The notes: generated from the sequence alone by a model not told the origin. A DNA stretch of 64,000 bases from Microvirga sp. TS319 (GCF_041276405.1 NZ_JBGGGT010000002.1:2145001-2209000), one strand, 5' to 3'. Positions 26,340 through 35,979 are shown, numbered from the stretch's first letter. Numbers and translations: made by a program.

Positions 26340-27257
26340 TCACCGGTCAGGCACGAAAGGAACGCCCAGGGATCCCGGGGCGCCGATCGCCCGTCCGCGC
26401 CGCAGGGACAGCAGCAGCAGCGCCAGGATCGTGGCGAGATACGGCACCGCCGACAGGGCCTGGGACGGCACGCCGAACTGGGCCGCCTGGGCATGGAGCT
26501 GGAGCACGGTGGCCGTGCCGAAGATATAGGCTCCGACCAGCACCCAGGCCGGGCGCCAGGCCGCGAACACGACCAGCGCGAGGGCGATCCAGCCGCGGCC
26601 GGACGTCATGCCTGGAGCCCAGAACCGCGTGTAGACGAGGGACAGGTAGGCTCCCGCGAGACCGGCGCACGCACCCCCGAAGAGAATGGCCAGGAATCGC
26701 ACGCGCAGGACCGGAAGGCCGAGCCCATGGGCCGATCCATGGTTCTCTCCGATGGACCGGAGGGTCAGGCCGGACCGCGTCCTGCCGAGATAGAGGGCGA
26801 TCAGAACCGTGAGCGCGATGGATCCGTAGACGAAAAGATCCTGCTCAAAAAAGAGGCGGCCGACCACCGGCAGATCGCTGAGGACCGGGATGTCGAGGGG
26901 AGCGATGGGATCGCGGCGCGCGCCCACGAAAGGCGCCCCGATGAGTCCCGACAGGCCGATGCCGAAAATGGTGAGCGCGAGCCCCGAGCCGACTTGGTTC
27001 GCGGCAAATCCCAGCACCGCCAGCGCGAAGAGCGCGGCCATCGCGACGCCCGCCAGAATCCCGGCGAGTACGCCGACGACCGTCGAGTCGAAGGTCACGG
27101 CGGCCGCGAAGGAGCACGCCGCGCCCATGATCATCATGCCTTCGACGCCGAGATTCAGAACGCCCGCGCGCTCCGACACCAGTTCGCCGAGCGCCGCGAT
27201 GAGAAGCGGCGTGGAAGCCGTCACGATGGTGAGAAGAATGGCCTCGAATGTGGTCAC
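26340..27257 (-). CDS. ABC transporter permease (nucleoside type, second subunit)
   Basis: A 305-residue inner-membrane permease with about eight hydrophobic segments. ERAGVLNLGVEGMMIMGA is the conserved motif of BMP/branched-chain-type permeases. The GTG start at 27257 overlaps the end of the first permease gene by 4 bases. Together they form the channel of the importer. Confidence 0.9.
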   Translation of the reverse strand: MTTFEAILLTIVTASTPLLIAALGELVSERAGVLNLGVEGMMIMGAACSFAAAVTFDSTVVGVLAGILAGVAMAALFALAVLGFAANQVGSGLALTIFGIGLSGLIGAPFVGARRDPIAPLDIPVLSDLPVVGRLFFEQDLFVYGSIALTVLIALYLGRTRSGLTLRSIGENHGSAHGLGLPVLRVRFLAILFGGACAGLAGAYLSLVYTRFWAPGMTSGRGWIALALVVFAAWRPAWVLVGAYIFGTATVLQLHAQAAQFGVPSQALSAVPYLATILALLLLSLRRGRAIGAPGSLGVPFVPDR

Positions 27258-28330
27258 TTGCCCCCTCCCCGTGTCACGAAACGAATGCGGTTGCTGACCA
27301 GGGCGTCGGCCGCCAGAACGCAGAGCAGAAGCATGCCCTGGAACGCCTGGGTCAGGTCCAGCGGCAGTTTGAGAAGGATCTGGGCGCTCTCCCCGCCGAT
27401 GAAGGTGAGCGCGAGAACCAGCGCCGCCACCATGATGCCGAAGGGATTGAGGCGGCCCAGGAACGCCACCGTGATGGCCGTGAAGCCGTAGCCGGGGGAG
27501 ATCGAGGGCTGGAGCTGCCCGATCTGGCCGGAGACCTCGGAAATGCCCGCGAGTCCCGCGAGGCCGCCCGAAATCGCGAAGACCGCAAGCGTCGTCGCCT
27601 TGGAGCTGAAGCCCGCGAACCGGGCCGCGCGGGGCGCATCGCCCGTGAGCTTGAGGCGATAGCCGAACAGGGTCCGTCCGAGCACCACGGCGGTCACCAG
27701 GACCGCGACGAGGGCGAAGACCGTCCCGTAATTCACGCGGCTCGCCTCCATCACCGGAGGCAGCGTCGCCGACGGGTCGAAGGTGACCGATTGCGGGAAA
27801 TTGAAGCCCTTCGGGTCGCGCCATGGCCCGCGCACGAGATAGTCGAGCGTGAGCTGCGCCACATAGACGAGCATGAGGCTCGTCAGGATCTCGTTGACGC
27901 CGAAGCGGGTCTTCAGGACGGCCGGGATGAGGCCGTAGAGCGCGCCGCCGATCATGCCGAGGATCAGCATGAGCGGCAGCACCCAGAATCCGGCATCCGT
28001 TCCGTGGGTCTTCAGCGCGAGCCAGCTCCCCAGGACCGCGCCCATGACGTACTGCCCCTCGGCGCCGATATTCCAGAGATTGGCGCGAAAGCAATAGGAC
28101 AGGCCGATCGCGATCAGAGCGAGCGGCGTCGCCTTCACCAGCAGTTCCTGGAGCGACCAGGGATCGCTCAGGGGCTGAACCACATAGACGTTGAAGGCCG
28201 CGATGGGCGACCGGCCCATGAGCCAGATCACGAAGCCCGCGATGAGAAACGACACGATGAAGGCCGCGACCGGCGCGACCGCGCGCGCCACGGGAGAGAC
28301 CGTCGTGCGGGGCGTCAGCTCAAACCGCAT
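27254..28330 (-). CDS. ABC transporter permease (nucleoside type, first subunit)
   Basis: A 358-residue inner-membrane permease. Hydrophobic segments begin at VARAVAPVAAFIVSFLIAGF. NLWNIGAEGQYVMGAVLG is the family motif matching the second subunit. Its start overlaps the ATPase gene by 11 bases. It pairs with the second permease. Confidence 0.9.
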   Translation of the reverse strand: MRFELTPRTTVSPVARAVAPVAAFIVSFLIAGFVIWLMGRSPIAAFNVYVVQPLSDPWSLQELLVKATPLALIAIGLSYCFRANLWNIGAEGQYVMGAVLGSWLALKTHGTDAGFWVLPLMLILGMIGGALYGLIPAVLKTRFGVNEILTSLMLVYVAQLTLDYLVRGPWRDPKGFNFPQSVTFDPSATLPPVMEASRVNYGTVFALVAVLVTAVVLGRTLFGYRLKLTGDAPRAARFAGFSSKATTLAVFAISGGLAGLAGISEVSGQIGQLQPSISPGYGFTAITVAFLGRLNPFGIMVAALVLALTFIGGESAQILLKLPLDLTQAFQGMLLLCVLAADALVSNRIRFVTRGGGK

Positions 28331-29867
28331 GAGCGCCCCCCGGGGTATGAGCCACGCCTAGCATTTCAAGGCCGACCGCCTCCTTGGTCCATGCGCCGAT
28401 GGGTTTGACCGGGCTCAATTGTCCCTGGTGGATCACGGCCATCTGATCGGCCACTTCGAACAGCTCGTCCAGGTCCTGGCTCACCACCACGACGGCGCTG
28501 CCCTCGCGGGCGAGATCGACGAGCGCCTGGCGGATCAGGCGCGCCGCGCCCGCGTCAACACCCCAGGTCGGCTGATCGACGATCAGCAGCTTCGGCTTGC
28601 GGATGATCTCGCGCCCGATCACGAATTTCTGCAGGTTGCCGCCGGAGAGCTTGCGCGCCTGGGGATCGCCCTCCGGCGTTCTCACGTCGAAGCTCTTGAT
28701 GATCGTGCGGGCGAGCCGCTTGGCGGCGTTCAGCAGGATGAAGCCGGACCGGCTCACCTCGGTCGCCGCATGCGAGATCAGGGTGTTCTCGCTCAGCCGG
28801 TGTGTCGGAGCCGCCGCATGGCCCAGGCGCTCCTCCGGAACGAAGGCGGCGGCCAGACGGCGGCGGGCGTCGATGCCCAGGGTGCCGCTGGGCCTGCCCG
28901 CGATGACGATCGCGCCGGCCCGGTCCGCCAGCCTTTCCCCGGACAGCGCCGCGAACAGCTCGCTCTGCCCGTTTCCGGCGACGCCCGCGATGCCTACCAC
29001 CTCGCCGGCGCGCGCCACGAGATTGATGTCCCTCAGGGCCTGTCCGTGAAGCCCCGCGGGCGGCATGTCGAGGTGATCGACGCGCAGGATCTCGCCCTGC
29101 GGCACATGCGGCGCATCGGTGCGGATCTCGCCGACCTCGTTGCCGACCATCAGGGCCGCGATTTCCCGCGCAGTGCTCGCCCGCGGATCGATGGTCGCCA
29201 CCACGCGCCCGGACCTCAGGATGGTGGCGCGGCGGCAGAGACGGCGCACCTCCTCGAGCTTGTGCGAGATGTACAGGATCGAGCAGCCCTCCGCCGAGAG
29301 CTTGTCCAGGGTCGTGAAGAGGTGCTCGGCCTCCTGCGGGGTCAGAACGGAGGTCGGCTCGTCGAGGATCAGCAGGCGCGGGTTCTGCAGCAGGCAGCGG
29401 ACGATCTCGATGCGCTGCCGCTCGCCGGCGGACAGGGTCCAGACGGCGCGGTCGGCGTCGAGCGCGAGCCCGTAGGTCCGGCTGATCTCGCCGAGCTTGC
29501 CGCGCACCGTTGCGAGGCTCCACTCGGACGAGAGGGCGACGGCGATGTTCTCGGCGACGGTCATTTCGTCGAACAGCGAGAAATGTTGAAACACCATGCC
29601 GAGGCCGAGCGCGCGCGCCTCGACCGGAGAACCGATGGTGACGGGCCGCCCTTCCCACCGGATCTCACCGGCGCTGGGCTCGATGACGCCATAGAGGATC
29701 TTGACCAGGGTCGACTTGCCCGCGCCGTTCTCGCCGAGCAGGGCATGGATCTCCCCGGGCTCGATCGACAGGTCGATGCCGTCGTTGGCGAGCAGGTCGC
29801 CGTAACGCTTGCTGATCCCTTTTAGCTCGACAAGGGGCGGCCCAGATGATGATACGTCTGCCTTCAC
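28320..29867 (-). CDS. ABC transporter ATP-binding protein, tandem domains
   Basis: A 515-residue ATPase with two ABC domains, as in YufO/NupA and sugar-type importers. Domain 1 has Walker A GENGAGKSTL and signature LSAGERQRIE with LLILDEPTS. Domain 2 has GNGQSELFAALSG in place of a canonical Walker A, with signature LSGGNLQKFVIG and LLIVDQPTWGVD. The degenerate second site is normal for this family. GTG 29867 gives the expected N-terminus (LVELKGISKRYG follows); the frame opens at ATG 29966 without a ribosome-binding site. Confidence 0.9.
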   Translation of the reverse strand: MKADVSSSGPPLVELKGISKRYGDLLANDGIDLSIEPGEIHALLGENGAGKSTLVKILYGVIEPSAGEIRWEGRPVTIGSPVEARALGLGMVFQHFSLFDEMTVAENIAVALSSEWSLATVRGKLGEISRTYGLALDADRAVWTLSAGERQRIEIVRCLLQNPRLLILDEPTSVLTPQEAEHLFTTLDKLSAEGCSILYISHKLEEVRRLCRRATILRSGRVVATIDPRASTAREIAALMVGNEVGEIRTDAPHVPQGEILRVDHLDMPPAGLHGQALRDINLVARAGEVVGIAGVAGNGQSELFAALSGERLADRAGAIVIAGRPSGTLGIDARRRLAAAFVPEERLGHAAAPTHRLSENTLISHAATEVSRSGFILLNAAKRLARTIIKSFDVRTPEGDPQARKLSGGNLQKFVIGREIIRKPKLLIVDQPTWGVDAGAARLIRQALVDLAREGSAVVVVSQDLDELFEVADQMAVIHQGQLSPVKPIGAWTKEAVGLEMLGVAHTPGGAHAV

Positions 29868-30020
29868 GCAAGCGACTCTGAACTGAAGATGTGGAAGCCG
29901 GTTCGACAAGAACCATGAATAACGATCATAGGGATGCGCCGCCTCGGTCGGCAATGGCGAATCCATGGATTATTGTGAGTCGGCAAGCCGTCCGGCGACA
30001 GATGACGGGGAAAGTTCTTG

Positions 30021-31226
30021 ATGATGAAAAGCTATAGCATTGCCATCGTCGGAGCGGGAGCGGTCGGCCTGAGCGCTGCCCTGGCCTTCGCCCGCGACGG
30101 CTTCGAGACGGTCATGATCGGCGGCCTCGATGCCCGGCGGGACGGGCGGACCGTCGCTCTCCTCAACGGTTCGGTCCGTTTTCTGCAGGCGCTCGGCGTC
30201 TGGCCCGACCTCGCCCCGGAAGCGGCGCCGCTCGAAGTGATGCGCATCATCGACGATACGGGCAGCCTGTTCCGCCCGCCGCCGGTCTCGTTCTCCTCGC
30301 GGGAAATTGATCTCGACGCCTTCGGCTGGAACATCGAGAACGCGACGCTCGTGGAGCGGCTGGCCGAAGCCGCCCGGTCCTGCGAGCACCTGACGCTCCT
30401 GCCCCAGCACGCCACCGGGTTCCGGGCCGAGGCGGATCGGGCCCTGGTCACCCTCGCAGACGGCTCCGAGATCGAGGCCAATCTCGTCGTGGCGGGCGAC
30501 GGGCGCAATTCCCGGCTGCGCCAGATCGCCGGCATCGAGGCCCGGACCTGGTCCTATCCCCAGACGGCCCTGACGGCTATCCTGGCCCATGAGCGCGAGC
30601 ACCGGGAGAGCTCGACCGAGTTTCATACGCGCAACGGCCCCTTCACCCTCGTTCCCCTCCCCGGCAGGCGCTCGAGCCTCGTATGGGTGATGAGCCCCAA
30701 ACAGGCCGAACAGCTCGCCAAGCTCGACGACAGGGCGCTGGCCCTGGCCATCGAGCGCCAGGCCCAGTCCCTTCTCGGGGGGATGCGCATCGACGGGCCC
30801 CGCGGTGTCGTGCCGATGACCGGCCTGTCCGTCGACCGGTTCGGCGCTCCCCGTCTGGCCCTCGTGGGCGAGGCGGCCCACGTCTTCCCGCCCATCGGGG
30901 CTCAGGGCCTCAATCTCGGATTCCGCGACGTGGCCTCCTTGAGGGACGCGGTGGTGGACGCCTTCGACGACAGGCGCGAGCCCGGCTCGCCCGACACGCT
31001 GAAGCAATACCAGCGCAGCCGCGATCTCGACGTGCGCCTGCGGACGGCCGCCGTGGACGGGCTCAACAGGACCTTGCTCACCGGCTTTCTGCCGGCCGAC
31101 CTCCTGAGGGGCGCCGGCCTCCTGGCGCTCAGCAGGCTCGGCCCCCTGCGCCGCGCCGTCATGCGCGAGGGCGTGCTGCCCCATATGGGAGCACCCCGCC
31201 TCATGCAGATCGTCTCGGCTCCTTAG
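30021..31226 (+). CDS. FAD-dependent hydroxylase, UbiH/UbiF/Coq6 family
   Basis: A 401-residue flavoprotein monooxygenase. It has the N-terminal dinucleotide fold IVGAGAVGLSAALAFARDG, the middle motif VVAGDGRNSRLR and the C-terminal FAD motif LVGEAAHVFPPIGAQGLNLG. Members hydroxylate the ubiquinone ring; the exact position cannot be assigned. GGGGAAAG precedes ATG 30021. It is divergent from the ABC ATPase gene. Its TAG stop belongs to a palindromic element. Confidence 0.87.
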   Translation: MMKSYSIAIVGAGAVGLSAALAFARDGFETVMIGGLDARRDGRTVALLNGSVRFLQALGVWPDLAPEAAPLEVMRIIDDTGSLFRPPPVSFSSREIDLDAFGWNIENATLVERLAEAARSCEHLTLLPQHATGFRAEADRALVTLADGSEIEANLVVAGDGRNSRLRQIAGIEARTWSYPQTALTAILAHEREHRESSTEFHTRNGPFTLVPLPGRRSSLVWVMSPKQAEQLAKLDDRALALAIERQAQSLLGGMRIDGPRGVVPMTGLSVDRFGAPRLALVGEAAHVFPPIGAQGLNLGFRDVASLRDAVVDAFDDRREPGSPDTLKQYQRSRDLDVRLRTAAVDGLNRTLLTGFLPADLLRGAGLLALSRLGPLRRAVMREGVLPHMGAPRLMQIVSAP

Positions 31227-31339
31227 AGCATCGAATTGATCCCAAAAGTGGAATCCGCTTTTGGGTCCGATGCTCCCGTCTTGGAAAGAGCGCATCGTTC
31301 TCGCGAAAAACCGGATCCACTTCTTCGCACGATGCGCTA
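31224..31339. repeat. Palindromic element, type-1 plus type-2, between convergent genes
   Basis: TAGAGCATCGAATTGATCCC to GGTCCGATGCTC, then AGCGCATCGTTC to CACGATGCGCTA. The left TAG stops the hydroxylase gene, and the right CTA is the minus-strand TAG stop of the AEC transporter gene. The element fills the whole gap between them. Confidence 0.92.
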
Positions 31340-32308
31340 AGGAAACAGGTCGTAGGGCAAGGTACCGGTGTTGGTCGTGAGATAGAGCACCGCCGTCAGC
31401 GTCACGATGGACACCAGCGTGCCGATGAGGACGCAGGCGGAGGCCCGCTCCACGCCGACATTGTACTGGGTCGAGATCACGAAGATGTTCAGGGCGGGCG
31501 GCAGGGCCGCCATGACCATGGCCGCGTAGGTCCAGGTCTGCCCGAAATCGCCGATGGCCGAGAGCACGATCCAGACCAGCAGGGGATGGAGGATCAGCTT
31601 GATGACGACAAGGGCCGGCACCTCTCCCGGGACGCGGTGCGTCGGGCGCAGGGCCACGGTCACGCCGAGCAGGAACAGGGCGCAGGGCGCGGCGGAGCCC
31701 GACAGCCAGGTCACCATCTGATTGACGGGTCCCGGGATCTCCAGATGGAGAAAGCTCACGGCGGCGCCGAGAGCCGTGGCCACGTTGAAGGGATGGGTCG
31801 CCACCCGCCAGACGATGCGGCGGATCGTGGCCGACAGGTTGAGCCGCTCGAGCCCGGCGACGGACATGAGCAGCGGGACGACCGAGAACAGGAACAGGTT
31901 GTCGAACACGAAGATGAGGACGACCGGCGCGCTCGCGGCGGGGCCGATGGCCGCCAGGATCAGGGGCGGCCCCATGTAGCCGATATTGGAATAGGAGCCG
32001 GCGACGCCCTGCATGACCGATTGCGGCAGGTCCTTCGTGTGCCGCCACCCCGCCGCGAAGGACAACAGGAAGGCGCAGGCCGTCGAGAAGGTGGTGCCCG
32101 CCACGAAGGCCCAGTTGGCGAGCTGATCCAGCGGCTTGTCGGCGATGAGCCGGAAGAACAGGCATGGCAGGGCCACGTAGATCAGAAAGAACTGCATCCA
32201 CGCGAGGCCCGCCTCCGGCTGCCTGACGGTCTTGCCGCAGAAGAACCCGAGGCCGATCAGGCCGAAGAAAGGGGCGAGCAGGTTGAACAGCCCGATCAGG
32301 TCGGACAT
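31337..32308 (-). CDS. AEC family transporter (auxin efflux carrier-like)
   Basis: A 323-residue inner-membrane protein with about ten hydrophobic segments arranged as two five-helix halves. LAPFFGLIGLGFFCGK opens the first half, and the conserved SYSNIGYMGPPLIL occurs in helix 4. Bacterial members export or import organic acids such as malonate or malate; the substrate here is unknown. ATG 32308 is chosen as the usual N-terminus (MSDLIGLFN). The stop TAG lies within the repeat. Confidence 0.88.
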   Translation of the reverse strand: MSDLIGLFNLLAPFFGLIGLGFFCGKTVRQPEAGLAWMQFFLIYVALPCLFFRLIADKPLDQLANWAFVAGTTFSTACAFLLSFAAGWRHTKDLPQSVMQGVAGSYSNIGYMGPPLILAAIGPAASAPVVLIFVFDNLFLFSVVPLLMSVAGLERLNLSATIRRIVWRVATHPFNVATALGAAVSFLHLEIPGPVNQMVTWLSGSAAPCALFLLGVTVALRPTHRVPGEVPALVVIKLILHPLLVWIVLSAIGDFGQTWTYAAMVMAALPPALNIFVISTQYNVGVERASACVLIGTLVSIVTLTAVLYLTTNTGTLPYDLFP

Positions 32309-32332
32309 CGCAGGCTCCTGATGCGAGGCTTG

Positions 32333-32436
32333 GAGCATCGGATCCCGAAGTGGATTGTCACGTTCGGGATGGGATCCGATGCTCCCTTCGAGAGAGCGCA
32401 TCGTGGAACGCAGCCCATCGGGCCACGCGATGCGCC
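32333..32436. repeat. Palindromic element, type-1 plus type-2
   Basis: GAGCATCGGATCCCGAAGTG to GGGATCCGATGCTC, then AGCGCATCGTGG to CACGCGATGCGCC. It lies 25 bases upstream of the AEC transporter start. The gap from 32437 to 32655 holds no supported gene. Confidence 0.85.
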
Positions 32437-32655
32437 AAGCGGCGAGAGATAGGAGGTCATTCTTCTGGCAAGGTTAGCCCCTCGCAGCAATCCCAACTTC
32501 GGAAGGCTGCTAGACCGAAATTGCAAGGCTTGCCGGCTTTTTCACTGACAATGCGCCGATCCGCGCTCGCCAATACTGGTAAGCTATTGACGGGGTTCTC
32601 CGAATTGTGAAGGCGGTCGATTTGGAGATTCCGGCGGGCCTGTCTATATGCAAGG

Positions 32656-32772
32656 CTAGAGCATCGGACCCAAAAGCGGATCTGCACTTTTGGGATCGAT
32701 CCGATGCAGCCTTCTTGGAATGAGCGCATCGCTTGAGCGGAAAACCGGGTCCACTTTTCCGCACGATGCGCG
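32656..32772. repeat. Palindromic element directly upstream of hspQ
   Basis: CTAGAGCATCGGACCC to GGATCGATCCGATGC, then AGCGCATCGCTT to CACGATGCGC. It ends 14 bases before the hspQ start, next to the ribosome-binding site AAGGAG, so it lies in the hspQ leader. Confidence 0.88.
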
Positions 32773-32786
32773 AAGGAGTTAGGACC

Positions 32787-33122
32787 ATGCCTATGAAAGC
32801 GAGTTCGGCGAAATTCGCGATCGGCCAGGTGGTCAGGCATCGCCTGTTCGATTTCCGAGGCCTCATCTTCGATGTGGACCCTGAATTCGACAACACCGAA
32901 GAATGGTGGCTGTCCATCCCCGAGGACGTCCGTCCCCGCAAGGATCAGCCGTTCTACCATCTCTTCGCCGAGAACTCGGAAACCGAGTACATCGCATACG
33001 TTTCCGAACAGAATTTGATGCCCGACCACTCGGACGAGCCTCTGCGCAACCCGATGATCGAGGAAATGTTCGTACGCCAGCCCAACGGCGGATACAGGGC
33101 CAAGCCGAGCCTCGCGCACTGA
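32787..33122 (+). CDS. hspQ: Heat-shock protein HspQ (YccV family)
   Basis: A 111-residue small protein. FAIGQVVRHRLFDFRGLIFD and WWLSIPEDVRPRKDQPFYH are the family signature. E. coli HspQ binds hemimethylated DNA and acts as a specificity factor for the Lon protease. ATG 32787 is chosen after AAGGAGTTAGGACC. A palindromic element forms most of its leader, which could affect transcription or mRNA folding. A strong bidirectional hairpin follows. Confidence 0.93.
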   Translation: MPMKASSAKFAIGQVVRHRLFDFRGLIFDVDPEFDNTEEWWLSIPEDVRPRKDQPFYHLFAENSETEYIAYVSEQNLMPDHSDEPLRNPMIEEMFVRQPNGGYRAKPSLAH

Positions 33123-33141
33123 TCGGCCGCCGCACCAAACG

Positions 33142-33170
33142 AAAACGCCGGGCCCGTAGCCCGGCGTTTC
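33142..33170. terminator. Bidirectional terminator between hspQ and ialB
   Basis: Arms AAACGCCGGGC (33143-33153) and GCCCGGCGTTT (33159-33169) form a perfect 11-base stem with a 5-base loop. A-rich sequence on the left and T-rich sequence on the right let it serve both convergent genes. Confidence 0.88.
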
Positions 33171-33189
33171 TTATTCGCGGCGATCCGGA

Positions 33190-33951
33190 TTACGGCTTGG
33201 GAGCCGGAGTCGCGGGAGCGGCGGGCTGAGCGCCCGGGGCCGCGGCGCCGTTGCTCTGAAGCATCTTCTGGCGCATCTCTTCGCTCTTCTTCTGGAGCTC
33301 TTCCTGGAGCTTCTTCTGCTGCTCCTCGAGCACCTTCGGATCGATCGGAGGACCGTCGAAGGCCTTCCCGAAGCCGGCAGCCGGAACCGCGAAGGTGATC
33401 TCGCGGCCCACCTGGTTCTGGACGCTGACGTTCAGGTTCGCGCCCTTCTTGAGCGAGGCGATGAAGTCGTCCTTCACCTGGGCCTCGGCGAAGCAGCCGT
33501 TGGGCAGGCACATCACGTAGCGGCCGGGGGTCGCCTGACCCTGATCGACGGCGAAGCGCAGGCCGGGCTGCAGCAGCAGGCCGAGCGGCATCACGAAGCG
33601 GACGACCTTCTGGGGCTGCGGGCCCTTCACGTCGTAGACCGCGAGCGCGAGAACCGGCTGGCCCTGATCCGAGACGAAGTCGCGGGTGGTGTAGCAGATT
33701 TCGGTATTGGTGTTCTGGTCCTTGCCGCAGACCTTGGTCCATTCCGGCTGGGACGGCTCGGCCTTCACCTGCACGACCGTGGGGCCGCTGGCCTGCTGCT
33801 GGGCCTGAGCCGGCGCAGGAGCGGCGGGCTTCGCCGGCTGAGCGGCGGGCTTCGGGGCCTGAGCGGAAGCGGGCGCGCTGGCGAGAAGGGCCGCGGCGAT
33901 CGCCAGGCCACAGGAACCCCCCAAGCTCGCGATGCGTGTCGCGAATGACAT
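33190..33951 (-). CDS. Invasion-associated locus B (IalB) family protein
   Basis: A 253-residue exported protein with signal peptide (LAIAAALLASAPASA), an Ala/Pro-rich linker (residues about 32-55), the IalB domain (about 65-200) with paired cysteines KVCGKDQNTNTEICY and MCLPNGCF, and a C-terminal coiled-coil region (PKVLEEQQKKLQEELQKKSE) followed by another Ala/Pro tail. Bartonella IalB aids erythrocyte invasion, but the family is widespread in harmless Rhizobiales as an envelope protein. The link of IalB domain to coiled coil is unusual to my knowledge. Confidence 0.87.
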   Translation of the reverse strand: MSFATRIASLGGSCGLAIAAALLASAPASAQAPKPAAQPAKPAAPAPAQAQQQASGPTVVQVKAEPSQPEWTKVCGKDQNTNTEICYTTRDFVSDQGQPVLALAVYDVKGPQPQKVVRFVMPLGLLLQPGLRFAVDQGQATPGRYVMCLPNGCFAEAQVKDDFIASLKKGANLNVSVQNQVGREITFAVPAAGFGKAFDGPPIDPKVLEEQQKKLQEELQKKSEEMRQKMLQSNGAAAPGAQPAAPATPAPKP

Positions 33952-34167
33952 GTCGTTAGATCCTCTTCAGTCGAAAGGTCGGCTCTTGAATGGGCCGTTG
34001 GTATCCGGCTTTCTTAAACCTGCAATGGGACGGTGAATCTTTGCCGAATGCGGCGAAGACATGACCTGTGGGGCTCCTTTAACCTTTCATGGGCTAGGTT
34101 TCCAGTCACCCCGGTTAACTTTCTGTACAATATTGCCCCGAAATCGCCGCCGTAGAGCAGGAGACCC

Positions 34168-35979
34168 ATGAGCCGCAGCCTCACAAGGATTCTTGGCCTG
34201 ATCGCCAGCCTCTTCCTGGCGGTCCCAGGCCCCGTGGCTGCCGCCGAAGCGGACGTCCTGCGGCATGGGATCGCCATGCACGGCGATCCCGCCCTGCCGG
34301 CGGACTTTTCCCACCTGCCCTACGCGAATCCCGACGCCCCGAAGGGCGGACGAATCACTCTGGCGATCCAGGGGACCTTCGACAGCCTCAACCCCCTGAT
34401 CGTTCTCGGCGTCGCACCGCCCGCCGTGCCCGACTACGTGCTCCAGAGCCTGATGATGCGCTCCCGGGACGAGCCCTTCACCGTCTACGGCCTGATCGCC
34501 CGCTCGGCGGAGATGCCGGACGACCGCAGCTCGGTGACCTTCAACCTCGACCCTCGCGCCCGCTTCTCGGACGGACATCCGCTCACCGCCGAAGACGTGC
34601 GCTTCACCTTCGAGCTCCTGCGGAAATTCGGGAAGCCCTTCCACCGCTCGAGTTTCGGCCAGGTGAGATCCGTGACGGCCGAGACGCCGCACAGGATCAC
34701 GTTCGACCTGTCGGGTTCCAACGACCGGGAACTGCCGCTCATCATCGCCACGATGCCGATCTTCCCGGCCCATGCGACCGACCCGGACAGGTTCGACAGG
34801 ACTACCCTCACCCCGCCCGTTGGATCGGGCCCCTACGCGATCACGGAGGTCCGCCCCGGAGAGCGGATCGTCCTGAAGCGGCGCAAGGACTTCTGGGCCG
34901 AGGATCTGCCCATCCTGCGCGGCCTCTATAACTTCGACGAGATCCGTTACGATTTCTATCGTGACGACAACACCATGTTCGAGGCTTTTCGAGCGGGCCT
35001 TTACGATTTCCGGCTCGAGGGAGATCCCGCCCGCTGGGCGACGGGATATACCTTCTCGCGTCTCCTGAGCGGCAGGACCGTTCGCGAAACCGTGCCGATC
35101 CGGCTGCCGAAGGGCATGAACGGTTTCGTCTTCAACACCCGGCGTCCGATCTTCGGCGATCCCCGGGTGCGGGAGGCCCTGGGCTACATGTTCGATTTCG
35201 ACTGGCTCAACCGCAACCTGTATTACGGATTGCTCACCCGGGCGGACAGCTACTTCTCGGGGTCGGAACTCTCCTCGACGGGGCAACCGGCCGATGAGCG
35301 CGAGCGCGGCCTTCTGGCGGCCTTCCCGGGCGCGGTGCGGGACGACTTTCTGGAAGGCCGATGGAGGCCACCCTCGCCGGACGGCTCGGGCCGGGACCGG
35401 TCGATGGCCCGGCGCGCCCTGTCGCTGCTGTCGGAGGCCGGCTGGGTCATCAGGGACGACGTCCTGCGCAACGAGCGAACGGGAGAGCCCTTCACCTTCG
35501 AGATGCTGGTCAGCTCCAGCCAGCAGGAGCGCCTCGCCCTCAATTTCGCCCAATCCCTCGAAAGGATCGGGATCAGCGCGCGCGTTCGCCTCGTCGACAA
35601 CGTCCAGTATTGGCGCCGCCTGTCGCAATTCGATTTCGACATGGTGCAATGGGTCTGGCCGGCGTCGGCCTCGCCCGGGAACGAGCAGCGCAACCGCTGG
35701 AGTTCGGATGCGGCCGACAGGAGCGGCTCCCTTAATTTCGCAGGCGTCGCCTCCCCGGCCGTCGACCGGATGGTCGATGCTCTTTTGGAGGCGAAGACGA
35801 GGGAGGAATTCGTCTCCTCGGTCCGGGCTCTCGACCGGGCCCTGCTCTCGGGATTCTACGTGATCCCGCTGTTTTACGTTGGCGATCAATGGGTTGCCTA
35901 TGACGCCGACCTGCGAAAACCCGACAGGGCACCCCTTTTCGGACCCTCCATCGACACTTGGTGGAGGCCGTCCCGTTAA
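34168..35979 (+). CDS. ABC transporter substrate-binding protein, YejA-like (SBP_bac_5)
   Basis: A 603-residue periplasmic oligopeptide-type binding protein. The signal peptide MSRSLTRILGLIASLFLAVP is cleaved near AAAEA. HGIAMHGDPALPADFSHLPY is the typical YejA-type N-terminus. YejA homologues bind oligopeptides or microcin-like compounds. No permease or ATPase gene accompanies it here, so it must use a transporter encoded elsewhere. The stop TAA overlaps the start of a palindromic element. Confidence 0.9.
   Translation: MSRSLTRILGLIASLFLAVPGPVAAAEADVLRHGIAMHGDPALPADFSHLPYANPDAPKGGRITLAIQGTFDSLNPLIVLGVAPPAVPDYVLQSLMMRSRDEPFTVYGLIARSAEMPDDRSSVTFNLDPRARFSDGHPLTAEDVRFTFELLRKFGKPFHRSSFGQVRSVTAETPHRITFDLSGSNDRELPLIIATMPIFPAHATDPDRFDRTTLTPPVGSGPYAITEVRPGERIVLKRRKDFWAEDLPILRGLYNFDEIRYDFYRDDNTMFEAFRAGLYDFRLEGDPARWATGYTFSRLLSGRTVRETVPIRLPKGMNGFVFNTRRPIFGDPRVREALGYMFDFDWLNRNLYYGLLTRADSYFSGSELSSTGQPADERERGLLAAFPGAVRDDFLEGRWRPPSPDGSGRDRSMARRALSLLSEAGWVIRDDVLRNERTGEPFTFEMLVSSSQQERLALNFAQSLERIGISARVRLVDNVQYWRRLSQFDFDMVQWVWPASASPGNEQRNRWSSDAADRSGSLNFAGVASPAVDRMVDALLEAKTREEFVSSVRALDRALLSGFYVIPLFYVGDQWVAYDADLRKPDRAPLFGPSIDTWWRPSR

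Noticed and set aside
26340..28094. 584-codon minus-strand frame spanning both permeases
   Set aside because: Its first half is out of frame with the first permease. Only the part from GTG 27257 is the second permease.
32457..33119. 220-codon minus-strand frame over hspQ
   Set aside because: It is antisense to hspQ and runs through a repeat.
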